This document shows, piece by piece, positions 25,491-38,489 of a DNA stretch of 64,000 bases. The DNA is from Corylus avellana. Taxonomy: Eukaryota > Streptophyta > Magnoliopsida > Fagales > Betulaceae. The notes below the pieces were generated by a model. That model was not told the DNA's origin and made no database searches. It worked only from the letters and a program-made list of their open reading frames with translations. Position 1 is the first letter of the stretch. Each line of letters begins with the position of its first letter. The DNA lies in the NCBI RefSeq assembly GCF_901000735.1, contig NC_081549.1, positions 21,279,584 through 21,343,583 of the forward strand, in the 5' to 3' direction. A program made the position numbers and the translations under genes.

Positions 25491-26149
25491 TACTAATTGA
25501 CGCTATAAAATACTACTTAATAGGCTTTTATACAAGTGTTATATATATATATATATAATAGCCGAATCATTCTTTAGAGGTAGTCTAGAATTGCAACATG
25601 TGACGTGAACCTATTGTTTTTAAAGGTTAAACCGGTTTTTTAAGAGTGAATCGGTCATTAATTAGTGTAATTAATTGCGTTAATTATATTTCAAGAGTTT
25701 TTTATATATAAATTATTCAATAAATTAATTATTATTAATGTCCAAATCAAATAAGAAAACAAATTTTATAAATCAAATTATTATGTATTAATACGTTTAG
25801 TCAATTTAATATTAATATCAATACGTTTAGGATTCTCAAAAAAAAATGCCATTGGTCATTCTCTCTCTCCATTTCAAATGAACTGGAAAGTATCCAGTTA
25901 ATTATATTTTATGGGTATTTTTATTTTTTTTACTTTTTGAGTAGATAAAAATATCACTCCACTATAAGTAACTATACTTTTTACTTCATTTAATCCTAAT
26001 TAATTAATTTTGTATCCTTTTACAAACTCTTACTAATTAATTATCACCACCACACTTCATCATAATTACTCAATGGCATCTCTCGTTAGAGAACAACCCC
26101 CCACTTATATACGAGCGCGTCTACGCGTGCTCAGGCGCATGACGAGGTC

Positions 26150-26156
26150 TATAAAT
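26150..26156 (+). promoter_or_regulatory. Possible TATA box of GDSL copy 2
   Basis: TATAAAT lies 60 bases before the start codon of the second GDSL gene. A second candidate, TTATATA, is at about 26105. Either would give a short 5' UTR. Confidence 0.4.
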
Positions 26157-26209
26157 TTCACTTGAAGAGTGGAGAGAATACAGAGAGATGCGAGAGAGAG
26201 AGAGGAGAA

Positions 26210-29200
26210 ATGGTTGGACCTCTGAGACCCCAGTTCGTGCTGTTTGGCTCCTCCATAGTTCAGCAAAGTTTCAGAAACGAAGGATGGGGTGCTATTCTTG
26301 CTGACTTATATGCTCGTAAGGTAATTTCTTCTACTTTTTCTCCGTTTTTTTTTTTCTGGTTTAAGATACTGTTCGTGTGCTGCCACGGATTCCTCATGTC
26401 TGTGTTGTTCAGATTTTATGTGATTGTTAAGGTTGGAATTTTGCTGACAATGTTTGTTGTGGATGTCGAAGATATATTATAAGGTCGTTTGGGATTGCTG
26501 TTTTGCGATTTTAAAAATTGTGTTTTTAAATCGCTATTTTTTATAATCGCAAAGGTGTTTAGTAAATAGGTTAAAAAGTAATTTTTTACGAAATATTTGT
26601 TATGCGAAATTGTGATTATGATTTAAATTCGCATTTTTTCAAAGAAGCACCTCTATACTGCTTATAGAAATTGTAGATATTTTTCTTATTTTAAATTAAG
26701 TGATTTTTAAATCACAATGTCAAACGCCTTACGTTTTGTAATATATTTTAAAAACGCAGATTATTCTTACGAAATCGCAATCCCAAACGCACAATAATTC
26801 TACGTGTGTCATTTCAGGCTTCATCTTTCAGTGGGTGGAATTTTTAGTGGCAGAATCCACATGGGTTAATGCATCGCTTTAGTTTGCTTCATTTCAATTC
26901 TGTCTGATTGGAAATCCACAATGTTTTTTTTTTTTTTTTTCCCTTTGTGGGTAAAAGTAAATTCCACATAATGATGCCTTGATGTTTTTACAAACGTGGA
27001 GAAAATTGTTTTACTCTCCATGGAGGATTTATGAGGAGTTAATATAGAAGATATTGCGTTTATTTTCCTCCTTTTTTTTTTTACAATTGATTGAGATGTG
27101 TTAAATTACTATTTGTTCTAAAATCACTCTCCTCACTCACGCGTGGGCTCAAACTTTCCTCTCAACCTCATCAATAAGTGTGTCCAACAAGTGAAATAGG
27201 AGATAAATTAGGGATTTTTTAAGTTTGAAATCAGCATCTCTACTTTAATACTATGTTAAATCAAGACTCATTTCCAAAAACTTATGCCGATAGAATAAGG
27301 CAAATTTAATTAATATTTTAAGAACATGTGTGTAGAAGCAAGATAATGACTTTTGTCACCCAAGGAAAAAAAATAAAGAAAAAAGATAGTGACTTTTGTT
27401 TAAGGTCTTTTGTTGGATAGATCGTGGATTGGACTATTTGGGAACATAATTAAGCACATCCTGTTCTTTTTTATTGAAAAGCAACAGGGACTATGTTGAC
27501 CCTCTTGTCTCTACCAACAAAAACAAAACAGAAGCAAACATTCATTGAAGAATTTGAAAAATTGCAAAAGCAGCACAATTACTTGAGACCTTTAAGGTCC
27601 TAGTGGTGGTTTTGGTGGACTCTCCATTTAACCCTGTTAACCAAGGCGTATGCATGAAGAAACACATTGGTGACATGCACATTAATTTCTTTTTGTTCAA
27701 AGAGAATTTATGTAAGATCAGTACTATTAAACTGTCACTTATCATGTTATCTGTTAAATAATCTGGTTCTTGTTATATTTTTTACTTTTAAAAATTTGCC
27801 ATTTCTGTGTTTTTATGGTGAGTCAGGACAGTTTAAGCATAATTTCCTTTCCTTTCTACTTGATTTTTGAAAACTTTTTTGTACGTATATGACTAAATGC
27901 CTTTCTTAGTCTGAGGTTGTTGCCCCCTTAACCATTATAATTGTTATTTTTCTTATAAATTTAGTTCCTCGCCAAGAAAGCCTGTGTCTTCTTTCTTTGT
28001 TAATTAATCTCTCTACTTGTCTCAATTAAATTTTGGCTGCTTAATCTTTAGATTGTTATAAGAGGGAGAGATATATGTGATTGACACATTATCTGATTCC
28101 AGATTTTCATTAACACTTATCAAAAAAAAGAGGGAGAGATATATGTCATTGACTTCACCTCGTCAATATATATAAAATAATTTTCTCTTATGCTATTTTA
28201 AACTATTATTAAAGCCCAGTTTTGAATCAGGCTAATCCTAGTTTTTAGCCTGAGGTTCTTGATATTTCAGTTTGATCTTCTTCCTTTTAATTTTCACAAC
28301 CCAACACGGCAGTTCCACTACATTTTCATGTGCTATAAGATCAGGCATAAATTGATTTTAGATTCTGAACTCTTTATAGGCAGATATATTGTTGCGAGGA
28401 TACTCCGGTTGGAATTCAAGGCATGCTCTACAGGTTTTGGATCAAGTTTTTCCAAAGGTAATGTATGTTTCATCACTTCATACTTGAAGATTATACTGTA
28501 TTCATTCCTGTCAATACCAGGAAATTGACTTTTATTGCCAGTAGCCAATCCATACTCCAATCAGGGAAAAAAAAAAGAAAAAAAAGACAATCCACATTTC
28601 ATAAGTAGCTGTAACAACAAACTAGTGGATTAAGTAGTCCATAGTTCATATGAACCTCACTCATCACAGGGCTGAAGTTGCCACGAAATGAGCTGGGATT
28701 TACTGAGAACATCCATCTAAAGTTGATTTCTTAGCCAAAGAGGGTCGGACATGGTTGAACTTGTAAAACTCCATGGATCTCTTGTTTATCTAGGTTAAGC
28801 TTTTGCACAATGTCATGTGATTGCCAGCGTTTGGGCATGTAGGGCATTCCCTCCTACTATTGTACTTCTCTTTCTTTCTTTCTTTTTTGTTCCATTTAAT
28901 TCTTTTTGGAATCTAATACTACACTTTTTTTTTTTCGTTTGTTATTATGTTAGGATGCTGCCATACAACCTTCTTTGGTGATTGTCTATTTTGGCGATAA
29001 TGATTCAATGCTCCCTCATCCATCTGGCCTAGGTCCTCATGTACCTCTTCCTGAGTATATCGAAAATATGAGGAAGATTGCTCTCCATCTAAAGGTATCT
29101 CTCCAGGGCTATTGCAGTATTTATTGCTATTTGAATAGTTGGAATACTTTGATTTTTTGTTCAACTTTTTTCTGGTATAAATTTGTTGTCCTATGCCTTT

Positions 29201-29881
29201 GAACAAACATGAATTCTCCCTTGGTGATGTTATGAGTTGTGTATGAACAAAAATTCCTTTGGTTGGCAGAGCCTCTCTGAGAAGACTCGCATTATCTTTC
29301 TTAGTGCTCCTCCTGTCAGTGAGGAACAAATTTGTGAAACATTTAGGTGCTTATGCTGTAAACTTTGTATTTCTTCCCTTTCACGTGGGAGTTACTCAGT
29401 TCTAATAGCACATATTTTGATTGAAAACAGTCTCAAATTGGTAGAGCTGCATCGGACAAATGAGTCCTGCAGAATATATTCAGAAGCTTGTTTAGAGCTG
29501 TGCAGGGAGATGGACATCAAGGCCATTGATCTATGGACCGTCATTCAAAAAAGAGATGATTGGTTGACTGCAAGCTTTACGTGAGTTTGCTTTCACATGT
29601 GATACTTTGTGCTTCCACTTGAATGGAAGCAGATTAAACATGAATATCAAAATCTTTGGTGCTAGTAAATGTTTTCTTCAAACTTACATTACATACATGC
29701 CTTCTTCAGGGATGGAATTCACTTATCCTCTGAGGGGAGTAAGACAGTAGTGAAGGAAATAATGAAGGTCCTTAGTGAGGCAGACTGGGAACCAAGTCTA
29801 CACTGGAAGTCACTGCCTGCTGAATTTGCAGAGGATCCACCCTATGTTCCAGTTAGTCCTGATGGCAAGGCAAAACTATGA
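26210..29881 (+). CDS. CPRD49: GDSL/SGNH esterase, CPRD49-like (copy 2)
   Basis: Tandem paralogue of the gene at 20325 with the same intron positions. Six exons: 26210-26320, 28380-28457, 28954-29094, 29270-29346, 29431-29580 and 29710-29881. They splice in frame to 242 aa. Block I is FGSSIVQQS (nucleophile Ser15), block II RGYSGWNSR, block V DGIHL (Asp187, His190). Block III reads YFGDNDS where copy 1 has YFGGNDS; this still satisfies GxND. Exon 3 is three codons shorter than in copy 1 (LGPHVP against LGLHDPHVP). The C-terminus EFAEDPPYVPVSPDGKAKL resembles the canonical family end more than copy 1 does. Intron 1 has grown to about 2 kb and contains a MITE (26483-26794). No signal peptide is seen. 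Confidence 0.92.
26483..26794. mobile_element. PIF/Harbinger-type MITE in GDSL copy 2 intron
   Basis: The ends GGTCGTTTGGGATTGC and CGCAATCCCAAACGCACAA are inverted copies, and the element is flanked by TAA on both sides (26480-26482 and 26795-26797). A related element lies at 36799-37120 in the opposite orientation: the inner string GATTATTCTTACGAAATCGC here matches its left arm complemented. The 3-bp TAA duplication suggests PIF/Harbinger. Confidence 0.7.
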
Positions 29882-31396
29882 ATATCTCTGACACCAGCTT
29901 CTATGGAAATAAGCAATGGGAATTGGAAACGAATAAAACAAACCATTTTCAGGCCACATCCGTGAGTATTATTAATAGTGTGACATGTGGAAGTATACAA
30001 GAAGTTTTTTGGTTACAGCTTGATGATGGCTTGCATTTTCACTGTACTTTCTCAGTGTTGTTTAGTCATCTTATATTTTAGCAGTAAACTTTGCCAAGAC
30101 AGAAAATGTCTCTTTAATGTACAACTAGTAAGAACAGTTCAGTATCGTGGCAGTTTTATAGATTGGGTTGGAAAAAATTCCTGACGTGTTTATTTTTTTT
30201 TTAGTTTGAAAGATTAAAGATAACCCAAGTACCTTGCTTTCGTGGAGGGTAGCACATACAGAAACACAATATTTAGTTAACTTATTAGTTTCTAACTTTA
30301 CCAAGTCTTCAAATTAGACTTTAATGCGCAATTTTTTTTTTTTTTTTTTGATATGTCCGTACAAGAGGGGAGAGTGGGGGATTCGAACTAGTAACCTCCG
30401 CTTCATTAGGCGTGGTCCTAGCCGATTGAGCTACCTCTTCAAATTAGACTTTAATGCGCAATTGGTAAGAGGAGAAAAGAGGTAAAAAGGAGAGCGAGAA
30501 TCATATCCTTAGAAAAGGCAAACGTTTATATTATATGTTTTATTTTGGCTTTTAATGGGTTTGAAAGCAGTTACTGGCGAATAAAAATATAAGAAATTAT
30601 GTCAGGATCACGTGTGCTTTAGGGTCATTTTGGTTTTAAAATCGCAGTTTTCAATTTGATAGATTTGATACACAAGTTTGGCCTCGGCGTAAATGCGAGA
30701 CCTTTGTCCACTTTTCCATTAAATAGATGACATAATCTCAAAAAAAAAAAATTGGCCCTTATATTAAAAATTTTAAATAAATGAAAAACAAAAAACCTGA
30801 TACACTTGATATCCGAACATGGTAAAATCGGAAGATAAATAATGCAAGCTTTTAGAACAGGCCATGCTAAGCTAGAATTCAGAATCAACCCTCCTCGGCA
30901 CAAAGACGTTTCTTCTAATCAGCTTTCTAATACTTTTTCATCAAATAATATTTAAAACTTAATAGAAGGCAAATAATGCACACAAAATATGAACATAAAA
31001 TGGATGCCCATACAACTTTTTGTGATCAATGGCTATATTACATCAAGATTAGTTTCTCAAAACCCAGTTCCCAAATTGCAGAGGATATCTCAGTTACATG
31101 GCCAAGCCAAATGTATAAAACAAGTAAAACAAAGGAATAATACATACAAAAAGGGGGGGGAACAACCAGAAACAATAGCCGCATCAGCAGCACTCACCCT
31201 GCCGCCCCCGCCCACAGTAACCCAAATCAACTCAGATGACATCTGAGTACTTCTCTGACCTTTCAAATCTGACCTTTCAACGCAGCACAAAACTAGGCCA
31301 TACACATCCTCTATGAAAATGACTCCAAAAGAGAGAATGAAACTGAGAATTCTGATGCCCTCCAGGTGGGTGCACGCTCTTCTAGGCAAACATACC
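29882..31396. other. Spacer between GDSL copy 2 and the LMBR1-like gene
   Basis: This 1.5 kb separates the 3' ends of two convergent genes. It should contain both 3' UTRs. A minus-strand SINE sits at 30334-30435. No further gene is seen. Confidence 0.55.
30334..30435 (-). mobile_element. tRNA-derived SINE with 28-bp target duplication
   Basis: On the minus strand it reads GGTAGCTCAATCGGCTAGGA (A box), then a B-box region AGTTCGAATCCCCC and GGACATATC before a poly-A tail. A perfect 28-bp direct repeat flanks it (30306-30333 and 30436-30463, beginning TCTTCAAATTAGAC), which shows target-primed retroposition. Confidence 0.88.
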
Positions 31397-34300
31397 TTAA
31401 CTAGAAAGTTGGAACCTGCCGCTGGGTTTTCTTCTTCTCCATCCCTAAAATTTCCAAGGAAACAACATAAGATTCTCAGGTTCAAAAGAGGCATGGCACG
31501 CCAGTCAAGAAGAACAATAAAAACAACAAGGTCAGCGCAGGAAACTTACAAAGGCAGCATAATACCCAAAGGTCAATCCCGCCAGAACGACAAATGCAAT
31601 TTGAAACACGTTATACCTGCAATGCAACAATTAATATTCCAAAGAATCAGTAGATCATTCATGCCAAATCAGAAATAATTAGTGTATAAAACCAGTATAA
31701 CTCACTTGTACAAATATTTAATTCCACGAAGAGATTGTAGCGTGTGGCCAAATATTTCCTGTGCTGCAGTCGCTTGAGCATAGTATGCAAATGCAGTGGA
31801 GCAGAATTGAATCACACTGAAATACGAGAAAGCAAAATCAAAATGATTTTCAATGTAATGATAGTAACATGACTGCCTATAGCCATGTTCAAGAATTAAC
31901 TCCTTTAAAGATATTTCTTTTGACTGATGGAAAATTGATATCTTACCTTAAAAGCTACAAATTTAAGAACATGCAGATTCAATACTGTTATGACATGAAT
32001 AGAGATAAGAGCAATATGCCAAACATTATCATGGTACAAAAAATCAAATACTTGAACAATAAGTGGGATAACTTGAATCAGGAAGATTTGTAAGAGCAGT
32101 TTTCCAGAGTTACTAGCTCAAAAAAGTCATCTATTTCGAGGAAACACAGCCCTGTAGTAAATGATGACCAAGGGCTAGTCCTCAGCTACTCCTACAATAG
32201 AAATAATTATGCAAATGGGAAATGCAAAGGACCAAAGATGCTAACCTGATGGAGCAAAGGAGAATAAGACCAACATTAAATAGAAAAGAGTTCATAAGAG
32301 TGGCTCCCCACCTGTGAACAGATGAATTCAATTGATGAGCAATCACTGTGAGTGTCAGCCGAAAGTGACAAAACAAATACAGAAAAAACAAAATGCTAAT
32401 TCAACAAAATCCATTACTTCATGGGGTGAATTGTAATGAAAACAAATCTGAGACCAAGCATCATTGCTCCAGCAATCACTGCAAGCAGAAGGTAAAAGCA
32501 GAAGAATGCAAATGCTGCGGTACCCAGAAGACCTGATTAAGTAGCAGAGTAAATATATTAAAATAACATTCATTGTGTAAAAGGAAAATGTTATATTAGG
32601 AAAAAAAATTATTATCCAAAGTTACCCCAGAGATCGTCCAGCTTGATGAAAACCTCATTCAGAAAAGGAGAAAGAGGCGGGTTAATCAACAGATAAATAA
32701 CAATATGTGCAACCCAAGCCACTGAAACAATCAACCTGGTAAACAAGCAGTAAGAAACCTTAGGTTTACTCATAATCCAAATCAGAATAGTGGATTAGAC
32801 TCACAAAATCACGCATAATAGTATCAAAATAAATAAATGACAATTTTATATCAAATCTGAAGCCACTTTATCTCAATCAGGGCTATAAAACCTATTGATC
32901 AGATGATTGTTTTTAGTTAAATTCTTGGCTATTGCTAAAACCATCAATGGAAGCTCATACTTAAATGTTTTAGTTACATGATGGTTTCATCAATACAATC
33001 TGCCGTTCCTCAAGCAGAAAAGAAACCATGGTATTCATCAGAATAATAAAACCGCTGATGTCAGTACTTACCCTAAAATTCCCAACACAAATTTTGCCAA
33101 GTACCCAAGAACAGTCAAAGCCCAAGTGGTCTCAGCCTGAATTCAAGATGTAAATTACTAACAGAATGAGAAAAACAAGAAAAACAGGTCACATAATTGA
33201 CAACCGTCACCTTTTCTCCTTGAGGGTACATCTCTTCCAGAAGCTTTACATCTTCTTCCAACTGGTGCAACTCCTGCAAGATTTCCAAGCACAATAAATA
33301 TTCCACTCACCAAAAAGAGGGAAGAGCCCTCAAAAGTTCAGTAGGTATATGTTTCCCCCACCATGACAAGAATAACATGCATCTAAGCCTTATACCTAGA
33401 GTATGGGGATTCTCAAGGATCCAAACATGATAAGTTGTACTTAGTACATACATAAAAACCCAATGCCAAGTGTCAAACAAACTTCTATAAATACTGAAGG
33501 TTTCAATCTACCTTTCCTACTGCCTTCACATTTTTACGCCACTTTCGACCCTTAGAACCACTTCTTTCCTCTTGATGGAGTGCATCAGCTGCTTTCTTCA
33601 ATTCTCTCGCCTTTTTACCTAGTTCTGTTGCTTCCTACATGTACATCAATAGCAACTATCCATAAACAACCACAACATGAAATTCAATTATGGCAGAACT
33701 TTACAAACACGAGAGTAGAAATCTTTATTTGTCTATATAATACACTACAAGAGCACCTTGATGTACTGTGAGCGAGTAATAACAGCCTTTGGACGCCGGA
33801 CGAATGAAAATATAAGTCCCAATGGCAGACAGGCAATACCAACACCACCAAATATCTGGATAGATTACGAGGAAAAATAAATTTTAAGATAAGTGGAAAC
33901 ATAGAAAATGAAACAATGTTTCTTTAAAACAGGCTAAAATTGATCAAATATGACACGTGTTGTTCATAGGGACCATTTATAAAGTAACAATACTTGCAGA
34001 TAAAGCATCAGACCTTTAATGAGATACTTATGCCTAATTCAACATTTTAACTCACCTCTCAGCCATTCATATTCATTACATAAAGAAACACAATGAGGGT
34101 ATGTCAACTTTGGAGATTACATCCAGGTGTAACTACAAGAGAGTGATTTCAGTATTAAGTGAAAAGTTCTCAGTTTTCAAGGATGAACTTACGGCGAAAA
34201 GTACAGATCCAACAATGGTAGCAAGAGCAACGACGTATTCCGGAAAGGTAGTGCGCATAGTCCATGTTTTCTCCGAAGAAGCACTTGCAGAATATGCAGA

Positions 34301-34700
34301 GCACTGTGAAAAGTGGGATAAAACAAGGAAAAAAAATGCACCAGAATGAGAAAGGGAATTATTAACTTCACCATGCAAGTAATATGCCATATGACACCTT
34401 CAAAAGCTGAAAAAGAACTAACAGAAATAATAGATTCTCAAAATAATAGAACCAATCAAATATATAGGAAGTTGGTAAGTGGAAACAGAACCTGGTGTGT
34501 GCCTCCAATACACTGTTGTCCACTATTGAAGTCCCACGTAGTAGGGAAGGAAGTTGTGGATGAAGAAAGGTGCATAACATTGAAGTCCACCTTTCCAACT
34601 AGCCCTAATATGTCATCAAAGTGTAAAATAACAGTTAGATAGGCTTATAAGTATTCCACACAGACATTGTGTGGGAGTGTGTGTGTGTGTGTGTGTGTGC

Positions 34701-34731
<31 letters not shown>

Positions 34732-36144
34732 GAACCAACAACTAATGTTGTGAATTGACAAAAGCGCAAGCAAGCAAGCAAGAATCTCAAACATCAAAAG
34801 AGGAGAAGGAACAGAAGGGGGGATTACACTTGACTTAATGTGACAAAGAAACGCTAAAGGACTACTTTTCAACTAACAGATGGAGTTTCCAAGAAATTGT
34901 TCATCAATTCCATGTCTTAAACATCATATATAAATCTACACACAAAATCAATAATGGTATCCTGTTACAAAGAGATATGTTATGAAATGGGTCAGTTAAA
35001 TTCTCTGAATTTGTCAATGAGAATGTCAATAATATCAGAAAAGGATTCTAAAGAATAAACAAGCTTATCTAAATCCTCAAGCATGTGTATAGCTCTAAAA
35101 GGAGCTCCATAAACATTGATATTTTATAGATTATAAAGATTATGAAGAAGCACATGATGAACAACCACTTCATCTAAGTCTGTAGTCTGCAACCACTATG
35201 TCAAAATAAATCCATCTAACATTTTGGCAAAGAACTTTTACTTAACTACTGTAATATTCTCCTGACTCAAACTCCTGGTTCTGAAAGCTAAATAAGTTGC
35301 CAATTTAACCCAGAAACAGATTCATGATAACTCTTAACCCAACATTTTTTGGGTGAAAGAAAATGCATTCAAACGCACATACATACACAAAGATAACGCA
35401 AAAGGACCTATGACCAAACTAGAAATGAATGTTTAAATAACATCCTATGGCATTAGAGCTGAAAAACAACCAAGTTAAAATGGCTTGCAACAACCTGATT
35501 GTGATCAGCAATAAGGATATGAACTATTTAATTCCCCAAAATGCTATTCGTATGTGATCACTGTAGCTCAAATCAACAACCAGATTTTGTTCTAAACTAA
35601 CCGTATAAAATGCCAAGCACGAGACCGCACACGATCGCCGTCGTCACTACCCATAGCAACGCGCTTTTGATCCTCTTACCAATACTCCTACACGCACATA
35701 CCAACACCAACACCAAAACCCAAAAACCAAAAATAATGATTAATTAACAAATTCCCGTACAATATTAAACATTTGAAACCCTAGAAGTACCTACTTGTCC
35801 TGGTCCCCTTCGTAGTAGAACATGGCGAAGGGGATAATGAAGAAAACGAGCACGGCGTCGAGGATATAGATGGCAAGCCACAGATCCTTCATCGGGAGGG
35901 TGAGATTACACGCGCCATTGTATATCGCGTGCTGGCACGCCTGCCGGTTGGCCACGTCGGCCGGTAGCATCAGTATCGAGATCGCGGCAACGGAGAGCCC
36001 CAAAACTACCACGAATTTGGGGAAATAGGCCTGGTTCGCGTCATCTGGGTGCTGGTAGTTGACGAGGAGGTAGACATTGAAGATGAAGACGAGGACGCAC
36101 ACAACTATGGCGACGATTACGAGAGCGAGGTTGAAATCCCCCAT
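31397..36144 (-). CDS. LMBR1/LIMR-family multispanning membrane protein
   Basis: A conserved eukaryotic polytopic membrane protein of the limb-region-1/lipocalin-receptor family. The molecular function in plants is not established. Fourteen minus-strand exons: 36144-35795, 35687-35602, 34604-34492, 34303-34193, 33855-33757, 33634-33512, 33273-33211, 33136-33072, 32735-32626, 32532-32418, 32311-32246, 31816-31706, 31616-31550 and 31444-31397. They join in frame to 508 aa, the usual length. The N-terminus MGDFNLALVIVAIVV begins the first membrane span. YQHPDDANQAYFPKFVVV and EYVVALATIVGSVLFA follow. A charged cytosolic coiled-coil stretch (EATELGKKARELKKAADAL ... QLEEDVKLLEEMYPQGEK) spans exons 6-7. 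Further spans end in GWRRRKPSGRFQLSS. The order beside APD matches Arabidopsis At5g01450/At5g01460. Confidence 0.95.
34669..34732. repeat. (GT)n(GA)n microsatellite in an LMBR1-like intron
   Basis: GTGTGT repeats interrupted by one GC pass directly into GAGAGA repeats inside intron 2 of the LMBR1-like gene. The tract is likely to vary in length between individuals. Confidence 0.9.
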
Positions 36145-36217
36145 CGCTTCGAGCTCCGAATTCGAACCCTATCGAATCGAAGAGATCGAGAGGGAGATAC
36201 AGAGACAGATTGAGAAA

Positions 36218-36249
36218 TGTAGGGCTTCTTCTTCTTCTTCTTCTTCTTC

Positions 36250-36277
<28 letters not shown>
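36218..36277. repeat. (CTT)n and poly-T tract in the 5' leader of the LMBR1-like gene
   Basis: About nine CTT units run into a long T run. On the coding strand this is poly-A followed by GAA repeats, ending roughly 75 bases upstream of the start codon, so it probably lies in the 5' UTR or core promoter. Confidence 0.85.
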
Positions 36278-36281
<4 letters not shown>

Positions 36282-36798
36282 AATGGGGCTTCGTAGATCT
36301 GGTTTTGCTTCGAGACCCAAATGTTTAAGGAAAGAGAAAAAGAGGAAAGTGGTCGGGCTCCGGTGAGGTCGTTTCTTGGGGAGGATGCGTAGGGGAAATT
36401 ACGGTATTGTCTTTGAACAAATGGGAAAATGACGACGTGCTGTGAGTGTGGTGAGGGGAGGTGGTTTGGGTTTAATGGAAAATGGACATTTCCGCTGTGA
36501 TAAAGAACGAAACAGCCTGTCAAAACGAGGCGAGGGGGTGTTATGATTTTCAACGTTGAGAAGACATGTATGTAATAAGAGCGGCTCGTCGTAAGCTCCG
36601 CGGCAAACAGAGCGTGACATAAAACTCCTATGTGTCTAACACGGTCCATATTCTATTTTAAAATGCCATAAAACATACCCAAATTTTATTATAATTTTTA
36701 AAATGATTTAGAGACTTAACACGAAATTAATAAATTATAATTTTGTCATATAAATTAAAATTGATTTTCTTATAATTAAAAAAACCCTAAAATGCTAA

Positions 36799-37120
36799 GG
36801 GTGCGTTTGAAATTGTGATTTCGCAAGAATAATCTGTGTTTTTAAAAAATATTGCTAAACATAAGCGTTTGATATTGCAATTTAAAAAGCATTTAATTTA
36901 AAATATGAAAAAAAATCTGCGATTTCAATAAGTAAGTTAGGGATACTTATTTAAAAAAATGTGAATTTAAACCAAAATTATGAATTCACGTAACAAATAT
37001 TTAATAAAAAATACGTTTTAATATGTTTTACCAAACACCTTTGCGATTTTAAAAAGTAACGATTTCAAAAACGTTATTTTTAAAATCGTACTTATTAAAA
37101 CCGCAATCTCAAACGAACTC
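36799..37120. mobile_element. PIF/Harbinger-type MITE, second copy
   Basis: The ends GGGTGCGTTTGAAATTG and CAATCTCAAACGAACTC are inverted copies flanked by TAA (36796-36798 and 37121-37123). It is homologous to 26483-26794 in opposite orientation. It lies upstream of the LMBR1-like gene and has no coding capacity. Confidence 0.7.
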
Positions 37121-37975
37121 TAAATTCATATACATTTTTTGGTTATATCAAAGTATTTTTTAAAATTCATAAATTATTACTTTTCTTTTTTTAAGTTCAT
37201 GTACAAATTCAGGTTGTTTATTAAATATACAAGTCATCTTGTGTCACTTGTTTATTCAAATGAGTTGTGTCAAGGTTAAAGGGTTTTACTCGTTTTACTA
37301 AATGTGCCGTGTTCAAGTTAACCCATATCAGATTGACTATGAGTTGACCCGATCAAAACTCTACACGCTAACACGAATTGTCAATCATACTACTTATAAA
37401 GACGAAAGTCATCTCTTTCTTTCTCTCTACCCGAGTTGTAAGAAGAAAATTATAAGAAAAATAACAGATACGATAATTCTATCAATCATTTATTTAATAA
37501 GATTGATGTGACACTTTTAACTAATTATTTAATTAATTATTGATAAATAATAATAATTAAAAAAAATCAAACAGATAATTTTGTATGTCACATCAACATT
37601 GTTAAACAATTATAAATTAAAAATATAGAATTTGGCATTAGTCAAAGTTATAAAGCAAAACAACATTGAGGTTGGGTCATTTGTAGTCTACATTGTTTGT
37701 ACCACTAAATGATCAAGCTTCTATTTGTAATTTTGTATCACAGTATGCTGATGGTGGTCATTACTACTTGGTGTAAAATCATCTTCCGTCAAGTTACATT
37801 TATATTTTATTAATGATAATTGAATTGTGTTGAATTAATTAATCATATATTTGTTGAATTAATTAGTCATATATTTTAATATTTTTAATAAATTTATTTT
37901 CAACTCTATCTTTTAATTTGGTTCCCTATAAATCAAAAGTTTGACTCATGTGTTGTGTTTAACTGATGTAGTACG

Positions 37976-38076
37976 CCAATGAGTAACTCAATCGGCTGTG
38001 AACCACGCTTTATGAAATAGAAGTCATTAGTTCGAATCCCCCTCCTCCTTCCCTTGTTTGGACATGTCAAAAAAAA
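37976..38076 (+). mobile_element. tRNA-derived SINE copy
   Basis: AGTAACTCAATCGGCTGTGA (A-box region), TTAGTTCGAATCCCCC (B box) and GGACATGTC before a short A run match the other SINEs here. No clean target duplication can be read, so the copy is probably older. Confidence 0.7.
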
Positions 38077-38489
38077 GAACTCATGCAATGATGTCGTTGT
38101 AGTTTTGCAGGTCTAGTACGAGGTGTTTTCTTTTCAAACTACTCGAAATAATTTTCCCCTTTCCTTTTACCTTCAATGAATAAATGAATAAAATAAAAAT
38201 AATAATAATAATAACAAAATTAAAAAAAAAAATGTTGCATGAATCATTGATATGTGATTGGAAATACAAAGGTGTATTAGATCCTTTAATAAGTATCATA
38301 GTGTTATTTTCTTTCTCTTATTTTCATTATGCATGTTTTCGGTCAATCCCAATAAGCTTAAACTTGTATGAATTATTAATTTAAATGAGAGATAAAATAG
38401 AAATATAAGGTTTGAACTTAAAATATTTATTTTGATGCCATGTTAAATTATAATTTATCTCTAAAGTTTAAGTTGATAAAAAAATATTA

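Larger units (their letters stand above)
22354..26209. other. Spacer between the two GDSL genes
   Basis: 3.9 kb with no recognised gene and no leftover GDSL exons. It contains a three-unit tandem repeat (23563-24086), a (GA)n tract near 23380, a (TA)n tract near 24631, and a degenerate short MITE-like stretch near 24755-24828. From 24840 to 25490 there is a repeat-like A/T-rich stretch with GAGCTC/TCGGCTCG strings. The promoter of GDSL copy 2 lies at its right end. Confidence 0.55.

Noticed and set aside
31313..31678. 121-codon plus-strand frame at the 3' end of the LMBR1-like gene
   Set aside because: It lies opposite confirmed exons and introns of that gene and has no recognisable motif.
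34669..34732. Regular GT/GA repeats considered as a possible CRISPR-like or regulatory array
   Set aside because: It is a plain dinucleotide microsatellite in an intron with no spacer structure.
36041..36649. 202-codon minus-strand frame overlapping the LMBR1-like start
   Set aside because: It runs through poly-A/GAA tracts in another frame and has low-complexity content; the LMBR1-like frame is clearly the real one.
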